Positions 6,485 to 6,968 of a stretch of 6,968 nt of DNA are shown here, piece after piece (position 1 is the first letter of the stretch; each line of letters begins with the position of its first letter). The notes beneath the pieces are model-generated. The model saw only the letters and a program-made list of their open reading frames with translations, did no database searches and was not told the origin of the DNA. The stretch spans positions 1 through 6,968 of the forward strand of contig DAOWJH010000049.1 of NCBI GenBank assembly GCA_030640495.1, given 5' to 3'. This DNA is from Dehalococcoidia bacterium. GTDB lineage: Bacteria > Chloroflexota > Dehalococcoidia > Dehalococcoidales > DAOWJH01. A program made the translations under genes and the position numbers.

Positions 6485-6577
6485 TTATTTTTTGCTTACC
6501 CTGTGTTCAAAGTACATCATCCTCACTGAGAAGCCAATCTTGGCATAGCCACCAAACTCTTCATTTTTATCAGTCAT
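6485..6577 (-). CDS. Possible 30-residue ORF overlapping the end of glyA
   Basis: An ATG at 6575-6577 opens a 30-codon frame ending in TAA at 6485-6487. Its first 8 bases overlap the last codons and stop of glyA, an arrangement typical of translational coupling. The product begins MTDKNEEFGGYAKIGFSVRM and ends with the basic VSKK. It has no recognisable domain, signal peptide or membrane segment. Only a weak CGGGG lies upstream. The frame fills most of the 104-base gap before the ATC-hydrolase gene, which would otherwise be empty. It may be a real small protein, a leader that keeps ribosomes on the message, or chance. Confidence 0.3.
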   Translation of the reverse strand: MTDKNEEFGGYAKIGFSVRMMYFEHRVSKK

Positions 6578-6968
6578 TAATCCCCGGCACTGGGAAGCGG
6601 TGACACATTTGGCTAACCTCCTGGCTCACCTGGCTCATAATGCTACTATTGCCAATGTTATTAATCACCTTTACCACTAGTGAGGCAATTTGTTTCATTT
6701 CCTCTTTGCCAAAGCCCCGTGTGGTAACTGCTGGTGTGCCTAGTCTAATGCCGCTGGTTATCAATGGGGGGTGTGGGTCAAAAGGAATGTAATTCCGATT
6801 AACCACAATACCTGTTTCCCCTAAAGCCTTTTCAGCCTCTTTGCCGGTAACCCCTGTCTCAGTCAGGTCTACTAAAACCAGATGGTTGTCGGTTCCGCCG
6901 GATACCAGGCGCAGCCCTAATCGCTTCAGTTCATTGGCTAGAACAAGGGCATTATCCAGTACACCACG
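6570..6968 (-). CDS. glyA: Serine hydroxymethyltransferase, C-terminal part (runs off right edge)
   Basis: This is the last 132 residues of a PLP-dependent enzyme that interconverts serine and glycine while passing a one-carbon unit to or from tetrahydrofolate; the full enzyme is usually about 415-430 residues. The signature GLRLVSGGTDNHLVLVDL (visible residues 18-35) is the conserved GGTDNHL segment of the family. NRNYIPFDPHPP (57-68) followed by TSGIRLGTPAVTTRGF (71-86) includes the arginine (visible residue 75) that binds the substrate carboxylate. The ending, MCHRFPVPGIND then TGA (6570-6572), matches the usual C-terminal RFP-type motif. The PLP-lysine region and N-terminus are beyond the right edge, so the start and promoter cannot be judged. 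It is the first visible gene of the unit that also contains the ATC-hydrolase-like gene. Confidence 0.97.
   Translation of the reverse strand, partial: RGVLDNALVLANELKRLGLRLVSGGTDNHLVLVDLTETGVTGKEAEKALGETGIVVNRNYIPFDPHPPLITSGIRLGTPAVTTRGFGKEEMKQIASLVVKVINNIGNSSIMSQVSQEVSQMCHRFPVPGIND

Noticed and set aside
1..6968. CRISPR array, tRNA, rRNA or insertion sequence
   Set aside because: No regularly spaced direct repeats, cloverleaf-like segments, rRNA-like stretches or transposase motifs were seen on either strand.

Overview
The window reads as one strand of bacterial core genome. Every supportable gene lies on the minus strand, so transcription runs from the right end towards the left. In that order the genes are: glyA (3' part only), a possible 30-residue ORF, an ATC-hydrolase-family gene, an intergenic stretch of about 220 bp, prs, a small DUF2007 gene, secA, an EVE-domain/PD-(D/E)XK nuclease gene, a 158-residue protein of unknown function, and polX (5' part only).

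The organism is probably a member of the Chloroflexota, close to Dehalococcoidia, most likely known only from a metagenome. SecA carries a long acidic and aromatic insertion (about residues 158-192) before its ADITYGT motif, which I recall from Chloroflexota SecA proteins. The ATC-hydrolase family is, as I recall, common in uncultured Dehalococcoidia. Several genes use GTG starts. This is inference from remembered family features, not a placement by search.

Layout. 6570-6968 encodes the last third of serine hydroxymethyltransferase, followed by the small ORF and the ATC-hydrolase-like gene. 5694-5913 is rich in inverted repeats. It holds an intrinsic-terminator-like hairpin and, next to prs, an extended -10 promoter, so it probably separates two transcription units. 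4516-5693 holds prs (PRPP synthesis) and a DUF2007 gene whose end overlaps the start of secA by 8 bases. SecA (880 residues) is complete, with ATPase motifs and a C-terminal zinc-binding tail. PolX begins at the left edge.

The least ordinary part is 396-1866, between secA and polX. It holds two tightly packed genes: a modified-base-reader-like EVE domain fused to a NucS/DUF91-like nuclease domain, and an unrecognised 158-residue protein. Hand-counted lines here are about 38-42% G+C, against about 48-68% in sampled secA and polX lines. No methyltransferase is present. My best reading is a small acquired module, possibly a modification-dependent restriction system, inserted into a housekeeping operon and translated with it. 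The function is inferred from domain architecture only.
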